The notes under the pieces are model-generated. The model made no database searches. It had not been told where the DNA came from and saw only the letters and a program-made list of their open reading frames with translations. This document shows positions 29,294 to 40,088 of a stretch of DNA of 64,000 nt, one piece after another. How positions within the stretch are numbered: position 1 is the first letter of the stretch; each line of letters begins with the position of its first letter. The position numbers and the translations under genes were made by a program. The DNA is taken from assembly GCA_949825045.1 (NCBI GenBank), contig OX463812.1, positions 4,944,661-5,008,660 of the forward strand, read 5' to 3'. The stretch is from Argyresthia goedartella (Eukaryota > Arthropoda > Insecta > Lepidoptera > Argyresthiidae).

Positions 29294-30084
29294 ATTCTTC
29301 TTGTTTGAGAACTGAAGTGAGACTCCCGAATTTCAGAAATGTTCCGCTCTTTTTGGAGAGTTCTAAAAATTATTTAAATTAAAAGCAATTTTTGTGAGTG
29401 GCCAAGAGAGAAAAAGTATTTTTGTAAAAGTATTGAAGCAAACATATCAGACCGCTAACGAGTTTGAATGGAAATTGCCATGACAACCAGATAAACAACA
29501 ACATGGTTTCAGGCTCGTAATAGAAAAATGAACAAGTTCACATAGTCAAAATTACATAACAGCTAAAGATAAAAAGGTAGCGCACCAGCGCGCACGAAGC
29601 ACGAGATTGCAGAGTTACGGAGAAAGCCAAATACAAGGTCACCAAAGGTAAACCCCTTCGCTATCGATTTAGAAGTGCTGATAGTGTGAAAATACAAAGC
29701 GAAAATGATTTGTTAATGTGTTCTTATGGTTTAAAACGTTACAGGGTCCTATGAAAATAAAGGTGAAAAAATAAACAGCTATACAGCTCAGCAACTATCC
29801 AGCTGAAGAAACTGGAAAATGGCATGTAAGTAACATAACACTACATATGACTGTGAAAAGATCGGTAAATAGACAGGTATGTACTAGAATGTTAATATTC
29901 AGTTTCACTAGGTCGTCAAAAACTATTTCCTCTTATTTGTATGTTACTTAGACCTACCTGCAACACATAACCTATAAATGTAGTTTGGAGATTTTTGTAG
30001 GTTCAGAGATCTTCACCAGATAGTTGATCCATTTTGTATTACTCCTTGATATAATATTTCAATTGTAAACCGCCTGTAAACCTC
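29294..30084. other. Intergenic DNA, no gene seen
   Basis: About 790 bases with no motif-bearing ORF. A GGCATGTAAGTAAC sequence near 29821 has splice-donor form, but no exon could be recognised on either side. Confidence 0.35.
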
Positions 30085-30627
30085 AACATCATACAAGTAT
30101 ATGCTCCTACAAGTAAGGCAAGTGATGAAGTCCTGGAGAGATTCTACACCGAACTGGATACCACTATTAATACAATACCCAGTAGGGAAATTCTTATGAT
30201 CTTGGGTGACTTTAACGCGAAGATTGGGGCGGACTCTAGTCAACTAAGCGACAGCGTGGGTAAATTTGGATTGGGTGAACTAAATGAAAGAGGTGAACGT
30301 CTAATACAGTTTGCAGCCGATAATAATCTAGTGATATCAAACAGCTCTTTCCAACACCACCCACGGAGACTTTATACCTGGACATCACCGGATGGCAAAT
30401 ATCGCAACCAAATTGACTATATTCTGATTAGGTCGCGGTGGAAGACATCGATTCGAAATAGTCACACGTTACCTGGGGCCGATTGTGGATCGGATCACCA
30501 ACTTCTGATCTCCAAGGTTCAGCTCAAGCTGAGAGCAGCCAGAAAACTTGAAAAGCAAAGAAGGATTGAGGTGAAGGATAGCTTTGATAGAACAGAATTG
30601 GACCCAATGGACAAATGCGGACCCTAA
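30085..30627 (+). pseudogene. RTE LINE endonuclease
   Basis: Contains ILMILGDFNAKIGADSSQLS (catalytic Asp/Asn), LYTWTSPDGKYRNQIDYILI and GADCGSDHQLLISKVQLKLR (SDH motif). These are the last three blocks of the AP-endonuclease-like domain in RTE-clade elements. The first blocks (Asn and Glu) are missing by 5' truncation. The frame ends with TAA at 30625-30627, just before the RT fingers begin in another frame. Confidence 0.85.
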
Positions 30628-30648
30628 TTCCGAGACCTCGGATCAGCT

Positions 30649-31902
30649 GTGGAACCGAGCAAAAACCCCAAGATCTTACTGCACATTCTCAACGAACGCC
30701 TTAAGACCTTCTTATCCAAAGAGATTACACCCGAACAAGCCGGCTTTGTGAAAGGTAAAGGAACCCGGGAGCAAATCCTTACAGTGCGCCTGATCATCGA
30801 AAAAGCCAGAGAATTTAACAAGCCCACTTATATTTGCTTTGTTGATTTTTCAAAGGCGTTTAACTCTGTGAAATGGCCGAAACTTTGGAAAACTCTACTG
30901 GAGATGGGTACACCAACACACCTTGTGCACCTCTTAAGGCGCCTCTACGAGGATGGGACTGCGTCAGTGAGAACAGACGAGACGCTTTTAAGCCACTTCC
31001 ACTTTGACTATTGACTATTGACTATTGACTCTCCGCTTCTGTTCAAAACCTACACAGAGCTCATAATGAGAATTGCCCTTGAAGACTGGACGGACGGTGT
31101 CGCAATTGGTGGCCTGAGGATCTCGAACCTACGCTACGCAGTTGATACCACCCTATTCGCAAGCAGTATGCGAGATATGGAAGACCTGCTGCATAAAATG
31201 GAAAGCGTCAGCTTGGAGTTTGGCCTTAAGATCAATCTCAGTAAGACGAAGATTATGATTGTGGATCGTGCCAACAACAACTTGCCCGAAGTCGCGAAAA
31301 TAGCGAATTGTGATGTGGTCCAATCATACGTCTATCTGGGAGCGCTGATATCCAACAATCGCGGATGCGTGGACGAAATAAAGCGACGTATGGCGATTGC
31401 GAGGTCTTCTATGGACAGGCTCAAGAAAATATGGAAGAACCGCAATATCACCAAAGCCACAAAGACCCGGCTGGTAAGAGCGCTTGTGTTCCCCATATTC
31501 TTTTACGCTGCAGAGACATGGACGCTTCGGGAAAACGAGAAAAAGAGGATAGATGCTCTTGAGATGTGGTGCTGGAGAAAAATGCTTGGGATATCGTGAA
31601 CAGAGTTCCGTACCAATGACTCCATCCTCCAAGAACTAGGCATCAAGCAGCGCCTATCTTTATTAGTCCAGGCTCGTATCCTCACCTTCTTTGGACACGT
31701 ATCTCGACGCGGTCGTATGTCCATCGAGCGACTGGTGGTGCAGGGCAGAGTAGAGGGCACCCGAATGCGTGGCAGATCACCAATGAGATGGACAGACCAA
31801 ATCAAGGCAGCACTGGATGACCCCCTGTACCAATGCTCCAAAAAATCAGCCCTCAGAGACGAATGGCGACGAATTGTGAGGCGGGTTACTCGACCGAAAT
31901 GA
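30649..31902 (+). pseudogene. RTE LINE reverse transcriptase and C-terminal domain
   Basis: 30649-31014 shows KEITPEQAGFVKGKGTREQI and YICFVDFSKAFNSVKWPKLW (first catalytic Asp). A stop follows, then a tandem TTGACTA run replaces the 'GVRQGC' segment. 31018-31599 carries LRISNLRYAVDTTLFASSM: the expected YADD reads YAVD, so one catalytic Asp is lost. VQSYVYLGALISNNRGCVDE and KTRLVRALVFPIFFYAAETW follow. The C-terminal piece (to 31902) ends FFGHVSRRGRMSIERLVVQG and RGRSPMRWTDQIKAAL. Inactive. Confidence 0.88.
31005..31029 (+). repeat. TTGACTA short tandem repeat inside the RT
   Basis: About three and a half copies of TTGACTA lie at the point where conserved RT residues are missing. It probably arose by slippage or during deletion repair. 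Confidence 0.75.
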
Positions 31903-31929
31903 CGACCACGACCGCTCTGTCAAGATAGC

Positions 31930-32093
31930 ACTCTAGCACTAATTTTATATTAACTTCATAATGAAGAGTTTTCATTGTTTTTCTACATATGCCCTTTACA
32001 TAGGTGTTCTTGCTGGCATCAATAAAAGAGCGTGCTGTTACTAAATGGCGTGATTCATATAGCTGCATGACTTTGTCCATTTTCTTGTCAGAG
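31930..32093 (-). pseudogene. SAP-SWIM/YqaJ-type gene, third recognised exon (interrupted)
   Basis: On the minus strand a T-rich tract and TATAG acceptor lead into KKMDKVMQLYESRHLVTARS, then FIDASKNTYVKGICRKTMKT and LHYEVNIKLVLE. The pattern 'LY..rhlv..r........YvkG.cra.Mk...Y.V.i.l' is what precedes the SWIM zinc-binding motif in insect proteins with an N-terminal SAP domain (often also a YqaJ-type nuclease domain). The RTE LINE begins right after 'VLE', so the SWIM Cys/His residues are cut off. Its acceptor phase does not match the 44262 donor as it stands; a single-base loss in the A-run at about 32079-32084 would explain this, or an exon is missing. Confidence 0.5.
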
Positions 32094-32137
32094 CTATAAA
32101 AAAAATAAAAAATATGCCTGTTATTAAATGACGTGTA

Positions 32138-32248
32138 ATGGGCCCCTGAGACGATCAAGTAGGCATGACAATTTTATGGATTGCTTCGTGATTAAAGCGA
32201 AGCTATCAATATAATTGGTATGCCTACTTGATCGTCTCGGGGGCCCAT
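32138..32248. mobile_element. 111-bp MITE with TA duplication
   Basis: Arms of 29 bases starting ATGGGCCCC (32138-32166) and their near-exact reverse complement (32220-32248; one mismatch in the 31 bp that include the TA) bracket about 53 bases. TA flanks both ends (32136-32137, 32249-32250). Tc1/mariner-type TA targeting is likely. It sits in the intron just upstream of the third SAP exon. Confidence 0.85.
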
Positions 32249-32250
32249 TA

Positions 32251-32426
32251 TGTAGTGCATGTTATAACTGGTTGAACAGGGGCAAGTTGGCCTTCCTTTG
32301 GCCGATTCACATATGTCAAGGAATCTAATAGCCCAACTAGCTCAAGACAAAATAAATAATCAGACGGAGCAATGCCAACACTAGTGATGTTGTGCAGTAA
32401 AAACTAAGACAGAGTTTCAAAGCCTG
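32251..32426 (-). other. Intron remnant of the SAP gene
   Basis: Between the MITE and the errantivirus. A minus-strand frame (VNRPKEGQLAPVQPV) was noted but lacks a clear acceptor. It ends with CCTG (32423-32426), one copy of the errantivirus target duplication. Confidence 0.4.
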
Positions 32427-32751
32427 AGTTAAGTTCCCGGAAGAACTTTTCTCAAAAAAAATATAAACTTTTATTAAAATATATTTATTAAAACAAATTA
32501 CATGTTTCGCGACCGCGTTATTCTGTATGACTAACTGGCAGCCCAGGCAGCAACGCTCCGGTGCAGCGCGGCTTATCGCAATAAATGCTAACGTAGCGTC
32601 TGCATTCCGCGTCACCGTAGCCTCGATGCAAATATAAGAGCTATAGTCTATTACTAAAACTTATGATTAAGGTAAACTAGATATGAAATTAACACGGAAA
32701 CAGTTGAGAACACTAAAAGTTAATGTAGAGCCGCATAGAGTTCACATAACA
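32427..32751 (-). repeat. Errantivirus 3' LTR
   Basis: 325 bp, uninterrupted; the same sequence with some substitutions forms the split 5' LTR. A purine tract (GCAGGGAGG on the minus strand) precedes it at 32752-32762. Confidence 0.88.
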
Positions 32752-32784
32752 CCTCCCTGCAGAGATAGAGGTCCTTTCTGCAGC

Positions 32785-34534
32785 TTATCTGAAGAAAGAC
32801 CGCGGAAGTGTTGCTCCACTTTGTTCAGGTTCTGCAGCAGTTTCAGCGTCTCCTGCAATCTGCTTAATTTCCTTACATTTTCTTATTTTGATGTACAATA
32901 TGAATGTGGTCGTCAGTAATAGAAGAATGTATAGCGGTGCTGTCCAATACAGGTGAGGTTTCAGGTTGACGTCATCTAGATTGATAGTTTGTTGCTCTCG
33001 TTCTATGAAATCAATTGTATTATGAAGTTGTTTTAAATTGACATTTTCTATTTTCAGGGGCTGCAGCGGATTCATGATCTTAGCTGCTTCTGAATTGAAG
33101 TAAAATTATTTGATGGGTATTCCGTTGAAAACATTATACGCATTCCTGAACTGTGTCCATTGAGGCGCTGCAGTTTTCCGGAAGCCTGAGTAAATACGCA
33201 CCATTTATTTTCAGATATTCTTCGTGGATGCATTGCAGGTGGAGATTGGTAGAGTTGTGGCCAATTAGTACATAGTATTCATCGCTTATCTTTTCAAAAA
33301 TGTTCCGGTTAAATTTTATTTGGTGGTATTCACATTGAGATGAAATTTTCTGTGATCTTATTAAATTGTGTATACAATCAGGGTTACGACTTGACTCCAG
33401 CAGGTTTGCATTTATCCGGCAGTAATACATACTTTCAACTCTGTTGCATGAGTTTTCTAGATACTGGTACGCATTTTCGTTCATAACTAGGTGGGATTTA
33501 TTAGGTATAAGGATAATATTGTTGGAAGTGGGAATTGGGAACAAATAATAATATGTAAACGTATTCCTAACATAAATCGGTACCTTAATAATAAAAACTA
33601 ACTTATTGTCACTAAAATAACAGCCTACATCTAAAAAGTTATAAAGAAGACAAGATTTCTTCACTTCAGATATTATTAACTGATCCGGACTATAATGTTT
33701 CAGCAAAACTTGTAAGATATATTTTAAACCTTCAAAAGAAATGAAATTGCGGTAAGCTACGTGTTTTGTGGAAAAGGAAAGAGCTGTTTCAATGTTTAAC
33801 AAAGTGTCTAATACTGTTTGTTCGTTAATTTCCAATAATTAATACATACTGTCTAATTTTACAAAGTCTATAAACTCTTGTTGAGTAATATTAACCTCTC
33901 TTAATATTTCTGATATTTTAAAATTTAATTTATGTTGATTTTGCACCACAGCCGTCATTGTGTTATTGTAGTTTTCCATAAAAAGTTTATTTAAAGTTAC
34001 TGCTTGATTAACATGGTGTGTAATTTCATTTTGATTTCTTTGTAGAGTATCTATAGCTTTATTATACCTAAGAGCATCATTCTGATCCAAGTTACCAGTA
34101 ATGCTGTGAATCAAAGTACCGAGACCGTCAATCAAAGCTCTTTTATACCTATTTCTACTTAGAGAATTATACTTATCTAAAATACTACTAAACCTATCTC
34201 TAACATATTGTTGTAAAGCAGTAAATCTAAATTTATAATCGTAACCTAAATCATTAACCAATGCCCCAAGAATTAGAATTTGATTTTCAATTATTCTGAT
34301 ATTATCTTTCATGGGGTCTAAATCTATAAAGTGTAAGAAAACATGATCAGATTGTAAAAGTTTAGCAGAGCCTAATTTGAATGGAAGTAATCCAGGGTTA
34401 TTTGTCATCGGCGTTAGTTTCGCTTTCTCGGCTCGTGCCGGGCAGCCCACCGTCATCGTCGTCCTGTAACAAGTAATGTTGCAGTTTAAAGGGCCTTCGT
34501 AGTTTTCTTTTGTGATATTCTTGTTGTTTGTCAT
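32785..34534 (-). pseudogene. env: Errantivirus env, broken in three
   Basis: Three minus-strand frames cover a class resembling insect errantivirus and baculovirus F-type envelope proteins. The first (34534-33839) has a dibasic, furin-like cleavage site at residues 127-132, followed by a hydrophobic Gly-rich stretch in the expected fusion-peptide position, then helical text. It ends at an in-frame TAA. The second (33835-33134) is the Cys-containing ectodomain and ends at a frameshift. The third (33075-32785) holds a C-terminal transmembrane segment and a basic tail. These breaks, plus another stop in the gap before 33075, mean no functional envelope can be made from this copy. Env proteins of this group mediate membrane fusion; here it is a fossil. 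Confidence 0.82.
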
Positions 34535-35743
34535 CAGTAATTTTTATACCTAAATCTTTGCTACATTTCTCGTTAAATAACGAGGTTGTTCTTTGTGACG
34601 GACAGCAAGGGGATTCTTAGAGTAAAATGCATGGCCTTCTTCATACTCCAGAGGAGCTTCTAATGTTTGGTTTCGTTTATTTATGGTAGCCATTTGTCGT
34701 AAATTCAAACGTTCATTAATTTTTTCATATAAATCGGTGGTTATTTGTTTGTGCTTATTAATGTAATTTTGTAGGCATTTTTTTTCTTAAAGAATATCAA
34801 ATGGGTCTCAATTATCTAAATGTCCATTTATAATTTCAACAGGTTATTTGTCTATAGAGGAATGGATTGAATTGTTATAGGCTAAAACGGCAAAAAGCAT
34901 CAATTCGGTAATCGGAGATTGTTTATGATCCTCTAGAAGTAATTGAATGTGTTCTGAAATTGTGGAGTGAAATCTTTCAATGGCTCCATTTGATTGGGGA
35001 TTATTGACGCTTGTAAAATGTAAATTTATTTTATGCAGAGCAGCAAATTCTTTTAGAGGGAGATTTTTAAATTCTGTTCCTTGATCAGCGGTGACATTCA
35101 AAGGTAAGCCATGATGGGTAATCGATATTGTAAGTGAATTTATGATACTAACGCCTGTCATAATTTCCAGGGGATAAGCTTGAGCGTACTTGGAAAAGGT
35201 ATCTATGATTGTAAGAAAATTTTGACCTTTTATTTGAAAAGTGTCTATATGTAAAGTTTCGAAAGGCTTTGTAGGAATTGGTGTGAACTGGAGGCTTTGC
35301 TTATTCGGGTGTCGCTCGTATTTATTTGTTTGACAAATTGAACAGTTATTAACTATTTCAGTTACGGTTTTTTGAATATTGGGCCAATAATAGGTTCTAC
35401 TTATTTGTCCCATAGTTTCTTGAATGCTCCTGTGATTTGATTTCCCTTCGTGGTAGGCCTTTGCTAGGCGATACTGTTCATCAGTGTGAGTGATGTCGTC
35501 TAATTTAAATTTACAAAATATTAAATCGTAAGCTGAATTTTTAAACGTTTCCTGTAGAACTATTGTTAATTTGGGCAAGTATTTGAAACCGTTTAACCAA
35601 ACTCCGTGCTGAATGTCAGGACGAATATAATGTTTGAATAAATCGATAGTTTCCTGTTTTAAATTGTTTGGGCCTATTTGTGCCATAATACGATTTTGCC
35701 CAGGAAAAGTCTCTTTGATTTTAACTTTAGATGGAGAATGCAA
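34535..35743 (-). pseudogene. Errantivirus integrase
   Basis: 35743-34844 is open for 299 residues. It has the HHCC zinc finger (HEGKSNHRSIQ and CSICQTNKY), then the catalytic acids in LHIDTFQIKGQ, TADQGTEFKNL and NPQSNGAIERF, so the DDE core looks intact. The C-terminal domain continues out to about 34560 with stops and a frame change (EAPLEYEEGHAFYSKNP). Upstream, 35916-35744 is the RNase H-integrase linker in another frame. Confidence 0.85.
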
Positions 35744-35864
35744 AACAAATTCGATAAATATTTGGTTTTTATGTGTGTCACAGATTTTTCAGCAATAGGA
35801 ATTTCTAAAATTGGCTGTTCCTTATTTGAATGGACAGTATTTTGTACCAGTTCCTCCAAATTAT

Positions 35865-36694
35865 CTATATCAGGTATCTCAGAAACGTTTCCCATGAGTG
35901 ATAAAAGGTCTTCCAAAATTTCTGGAGTGTTTGGGGGCTCACAACTGTCGGTCGGTTGGTCGATAGTTTCAGTCTCGTTGTTGTTGATAATGATTCTGGA
36001 TAATTTGTGTTTAGCTTACCCGGTTTGTGGACAACGTAATACTCAAATTCTTCAAGCTTACATTTCCATCTGAAAAGGCGACTTTGTGGTTCTTTCAATG
36101 AAAAAAGCCAATTTAGTGGTTTGTGATCTGTCACGATCTTAAATTTTCGTCCGTACAAATAAGGACGAAAGTATTTGGTAGCCCAAACCACAGCTAACAA
36201 CTCCTTCCCTATTGTGCTGTAGTTTGTTTCATTGTCATTAAGGGTTCTGGATGCATACGCTATTGGTTTATCTGAGCCAATCGGTCCTTGAGACAAGATG
36301 GCGCCAATAGCGTACTGTAAGGCATCTGTGGTGACTATAAAGTCCTTTTCAAAGTCAGGATAGATAAGTATGGGATCATTCATTAAAATTTCTTGACAAA
36401 TTTTACATACTTCGGGTCTTCAATATCAATTTTGGCACCTTTTTTAAGGAAAGCCGTGAGGGGTTTTGATAATTTGGAAAAGTTCGGTATAAATTTTCGG
36501 TAATAACCGACAAGCCCGAGAAAAGATTTTATTTCCTTGGTGGTTTTCGGAATGGGATTTTTTTTAATTGCATGGACTTTGTCTGGATTGGATTGAATAC
36601 CCTCGGGAGTAACAATGTGGCATAGATAGACAGTTTCATGTTTGAGGAACTCAAACTTGTCTAGTTGGACTTTGAAGTTAGCTTCCCTAAGCCG
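35865..36694 (-). pseudogene. Errantivirus RT thumb and RNase H
   Basis: 36694-36400 reads FLGLVGYYRKFIPNFSKLSK, the RT thumb, with a stop near 36393. 36383-35865 carries DFIVTTDALQYAIGAILSQG (first RNase H Asp), YSTIGKELLAVVWATKYFRP (Glu) and FKIVTDHKPLNWLFSLKEP (Asp): the full Ty3/gypsy RNase H order. The frame then runs into the linker and ends at 35865. Confidence 0.85.
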
Positions 36695-37897
36695 TTAAAA
36701 AACTCGTTCGACGCTGTCATCCATGTAAACGACACAGATTTCATTGATAAGCCCTCTGAAAACATTTTCCATGGCTCGCTGGAAAATGGAGGGGGCATTT
36801 TTTAAACTAAAAGGCATACGGCAGTATTCGTAATGCCCGTTTTCTACTGTAAATGCGGTTTTTTGTATGTCATTTGGGTCCATTTCGATTTGGTGGAAAC
36901 CACTTGCTTAATCAAGGGTAGTGAAATATTGACAGCGGCCTAATTTATCCAGGACATCCGTAATATTCGGAATAGGGTATCTGTCGCTCAGTGTTTTTTC
37001 ATTTATTTTTCTGTAGTCCACTACAAGATGCCATTTTTGTTTCCCGGATGCATCTAATTTTTTAGGTACGATCCAGATTGGTGAGGACCAGGGAGATTCA
37101 GAGGGTTGTTTAATTTTTTGTTGAAGCATTTTATCGATTTGAGATCTCACTTCGTCTTTATGTATGTATGGATATCTGTAAGATTTTGAATATATAGGGA
37201 CTTCATCCGAAGTTTTAATTTTGTGTTTAACTGTATTTGTAAAGGAAAGGAGACAGTCTTCATAGAAGAAAATGTCGCTATAGTTTTCGCATAGTTTCAA
37301 TATTTTAGCCCTTTCCTCAGGGTTCATGTGATCTATTCTAATAAGCAGTTCTATGTCTGGAGATTTAGGCAAGAGTGTATCAAAACTGAAACAGTCAAAA
37401 TTTTGTTTCAGTGGCGTTGATTTAATGGAAGATGTGAAGCTAACGATGACGTCATTACAGGTAGGGTTGCTCAGTTCAACGTAGGCGTACCCTTTGTCTG
37501 ATCGAGTGATTGATGCAGATAAAGTACACTGGTGAAAATTTAATTCCGGTATAAATATTTCTCCATCTTTTGTCGTTACAGGGATTTTTACTACACTGGT
37601 GTCATTTGCCTTAACCAAAGCTTCGAATAGATTATGGACTCCAGTTTCCATCATTAAGATTGAATTTTTTGCGTTTTCTGTCACCAGTTGTCTGTTTGAG
37701 AGATTTACGTTAGCTTTTAATTTTTCTAATAGGTCTAGTCCAATTAAAACATCAAAAATATTGTGGAATTTGTAAATGTGAAATTTGCAATTTAAATTTG
37801 TGTTAAATTCGCTAAACAGTGGCAAATCAACAGAATATTCATGATCAGTTGTACAATGTACATTAGTGACTGAAAAAGGCTCATAATTAAGCTGCAT
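36695..37897 (-). pseudogene. Errantivirus protease end and reverse transcriptase
   Basis: 37897-36908 starts in the protease C-terminal part (HNIFDVLIGLDLLEKLKANV) and proceeds to RT fingers: SPWSSPIWIVPKKLDASGKQ and WHLVVDYRKINEKTLSDRYP. It ends with a TAA in '[15 protein letters not shown]', a one-base nonsense change. 36883-36695 has [20 protein letters not shown] and the catalytic VVYMDDS. A short deletion just after YMDD shifts the frame. Confidence 0.85.
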
Positions 37898-38069
37898 GTG
37901 CGGATAGTTTAGATTTCCTAATTATCTCAGGAGATAGGAACGACTGATTGGAGCCCGTGTCGATTAGCAGCTTAAGTGGAGGGTTATCTATTTGTATGTA
38001 GGGTAGCTGCCTTTTTGAGTGTAAATTTATTTGCATTATGTTATGTTGTCTTGCCCTGTGGCTGCGCAA
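37887..38069 (-). pseudogene. Errantivirus protease N-terminal half
   Basis: Contains LKLLIDTGSNQSFLSPEII; the DTGSN matches the aspartic protease active site. A stop after a frame change at about 37890 cuts it from the rest of pol. Confidence 0.8.
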
Positions 38070-39220
38070 AAATTTTGATTCTCAGAAATTTGAGGTTCTA
38101 ATGAATGAATTTCGTTAAATGAACCGGGAATAAATTCTGACTGGTTGTTATCAGCATTGCATACGTCATCACAGCTGTTGAAGCCTTGACCGTCAAGTTC
38201 AGGGTTGGCAGTGTCATTATGATGCAATTCCTCGAAATGATAATCGGGATAATGTCCTACATTTTGAAAGTAGTTCGGCCTTTGTGGATTATTTTGCTGC
38301 GGCCTGTAGTTTGGATTTGGAACAAATTTAGGAGCATTGTTGTTTGAGTAAGAAATCCGACTCATTGGAGTTGGTTTCGGTTTTAAATTTATCCTAGGGT
38401 CTTGATAAAAATAGTTGAATTTCGGCTGTTGGTGTTGATTTGTTCGAAACTGGTTGGGATTATTATTATTGGGTTTAAAGTTTTGTTGATTGTTACCAAA
38501 CTGACGATTATAGTTTGGTTGATTGTTATTATTCACAAACTGACGGTTTTGGTTAAAATTCATGTAATTGGGTCTCTGTTGAGCCCAATTTAGGGTAAAT
38601 TTTTGTGTGTTAAATTTAAAATTTTGGTTATGATTCTGGTTTTGATTTACAGGCCTATTATTGGACAAATTTTGTACTTGGTTACGTTTTTGGAGGTACA
38701 TTATGTTTCCCTCCTCTTTTATGTATTGAAGGGCTTCAGGTAAATTGTCAGGTCGCATAGCACGAATTGTAGAGCCAAGTGGCTCTCGTAAACCGGCCAA
38801 AAAGGTTGTAAGGGCCTGAGCTTTGAAAAAATCTCGCTTGCAAGAAACAACATTTGGGTCATCATTATGTATGTTAATATAGTTAATCAAAATAGTTAAC
38901 ACATTAACACATCGATCGTAAAATTGTTGGGGGCTCTCGTTGCCTTGGTACAAATTAACAAGGTCACGGTTAAGTGAATTTTCATCTCGTTGATCCGAGA
39001 AATTTTGAGTCAATACTTCTTTAATTCGCGGCCACGTATTTGCAGAATTTACATCAACTATATCGAGAGCTTTTTCTTTAAATTTTCCGATTAAACCATT
39101 AATAACGATAGTATTTTGGAAATTTTCCCCATTTACACCATCATAATACTGTGCATAAATTTGATCGGCGGTATTTAAAAATCTGTACAGAGAATTAACA
39201 TTTTCGTCGTAATCTGGCAC
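38036..39220 (-). pseudogene. gag: Errantivirus gag
   Basis: A 394-residue frame without internal stops. The N-terminal half looks like Ty3/gypsy capsid (SPQQFYDRCVNVLTILINYI, then FLAGLREPLGSTIRAMRPD). The C-terminal half is a long Asn/Gln/Pro-rich low-complexity tail in place of classic zinc knuckles, as in several errantiviruses. It overlaps protease by about 34 bases in another frame, which suggests frameshift expression of pol. The ORF looks nearly intact, although other genes of the element are broken. Confidence 0.82.
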
Positions 39221-39614
39221 TATTTTAAGCGCTTAAGTAAAGAGTTTTAATTGCGCCATGATTTACAAGAAAAGTAATAGCTTTAAAATAAAAAGTTATA
39301 AGAACAGGCTATCTGGTATAGTACTTATTTAGATTTAGTCGTACACTTCACTTGACAAAGCTCTTGGAAATCGGGATGGGAAAAGTTATGAACTGATCTA
39401 ATATCTGAGCGTACTTACAGTATTATCAGCAAACCAAGCATCGTAATCGTAATTAGGCCCAATGAAGGCGATTGGTATCCTTCAGGGCGTCACAGTTTCC
39501 ACAAAACGTAAGATCACTTTTTGGTAAAGTAAGTATTACACTGTTAACCGTTTAAACGGACACTGAACACGATTTTCGGTTGTTCAGTGCAGTGTAAATC
39601 CACAAGACTGCGCC
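39221..39614 (-). other. Errantivirus 5' leader and primer-binding site
   Basis: TGGCGCAGTC on the minus strand begins at the LTR edge (about 39615-39606). A CTGTAAGTAC splice-donor-like sequence lies near 39411-39420, where errantiviruses start the spliced env transcript. No ORF. Confidence 0.6.
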
Positions 39615-39896
39615 AGTTAAGTTCCCGGAAGAACTTTTCTCAAAAAATATATAAACTTTTATTAAAATATATTTATTAAAACAAATTACATGTTTCGCGA
39701 CCGCGTTATTCTGTATGACCAACCGGCAGCCCTGGCATCAACGCTCCGGTGCAGCGCGGCTTATCCCAAGAAATGCTAACGTAGCATCTGCATTCCGCGT
39801 CACCGTAGCCTCGATGCAAATATAAGAGCTATAGTCTATTACTAAAACTTATGATTAAGGTAAACTAGATATGAAATTAACACGGAAACAGTTGAG
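39615..39896 (-). repeat. Errantivirus 5' LTR, main part
   Basis: Matches 32427 to about 32708 of the 3' LTR. The remainder is at about 44080-44122, beyond the inserted LINE. Confidence 0.85.
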
Positions 39897-40088
39897 ACAT
39901 AAGACATAAGACATAAGACATCATTTATTGGTAATATACATTACAAGTCAAACAAAATTCAAAAAATTATTAAAATGTATAAAATAAAATTAGATAAAGG
40001 AAACATTTGCCACATCATTAATAAGGAATTTGTCATTACCCATAGGAGTATAATATCATATAATTGATACAATTAAAAGAATATTTAC

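Larger units (their letters stand above)
30085..31930 (+). mobile_element. RTE-type LINE, 5'-truncated and internally deleted
   Basis: Endonuclease, RT and C-terminal domain are in order on the plus strand. It starts within the endonuclease (VYAPTSKASDEVLERFY) and ends near 'gaccgctctgtcaagat', a common RTE-like 3' end. Two internal losses are visible: the endonuclease-RT linker (about 30627) and the RT segment before the active site (about 31010). Its right edge lies against a minus-strand exon of the SAP gene, so it interrupts that exon. Confidence 0.85.

Noticed and set aside
32251..32426. Extra SAP-gene exon upstream of the MITE
   Set aside because: A short readable frame exists, but there is no good acceptor and no family match.
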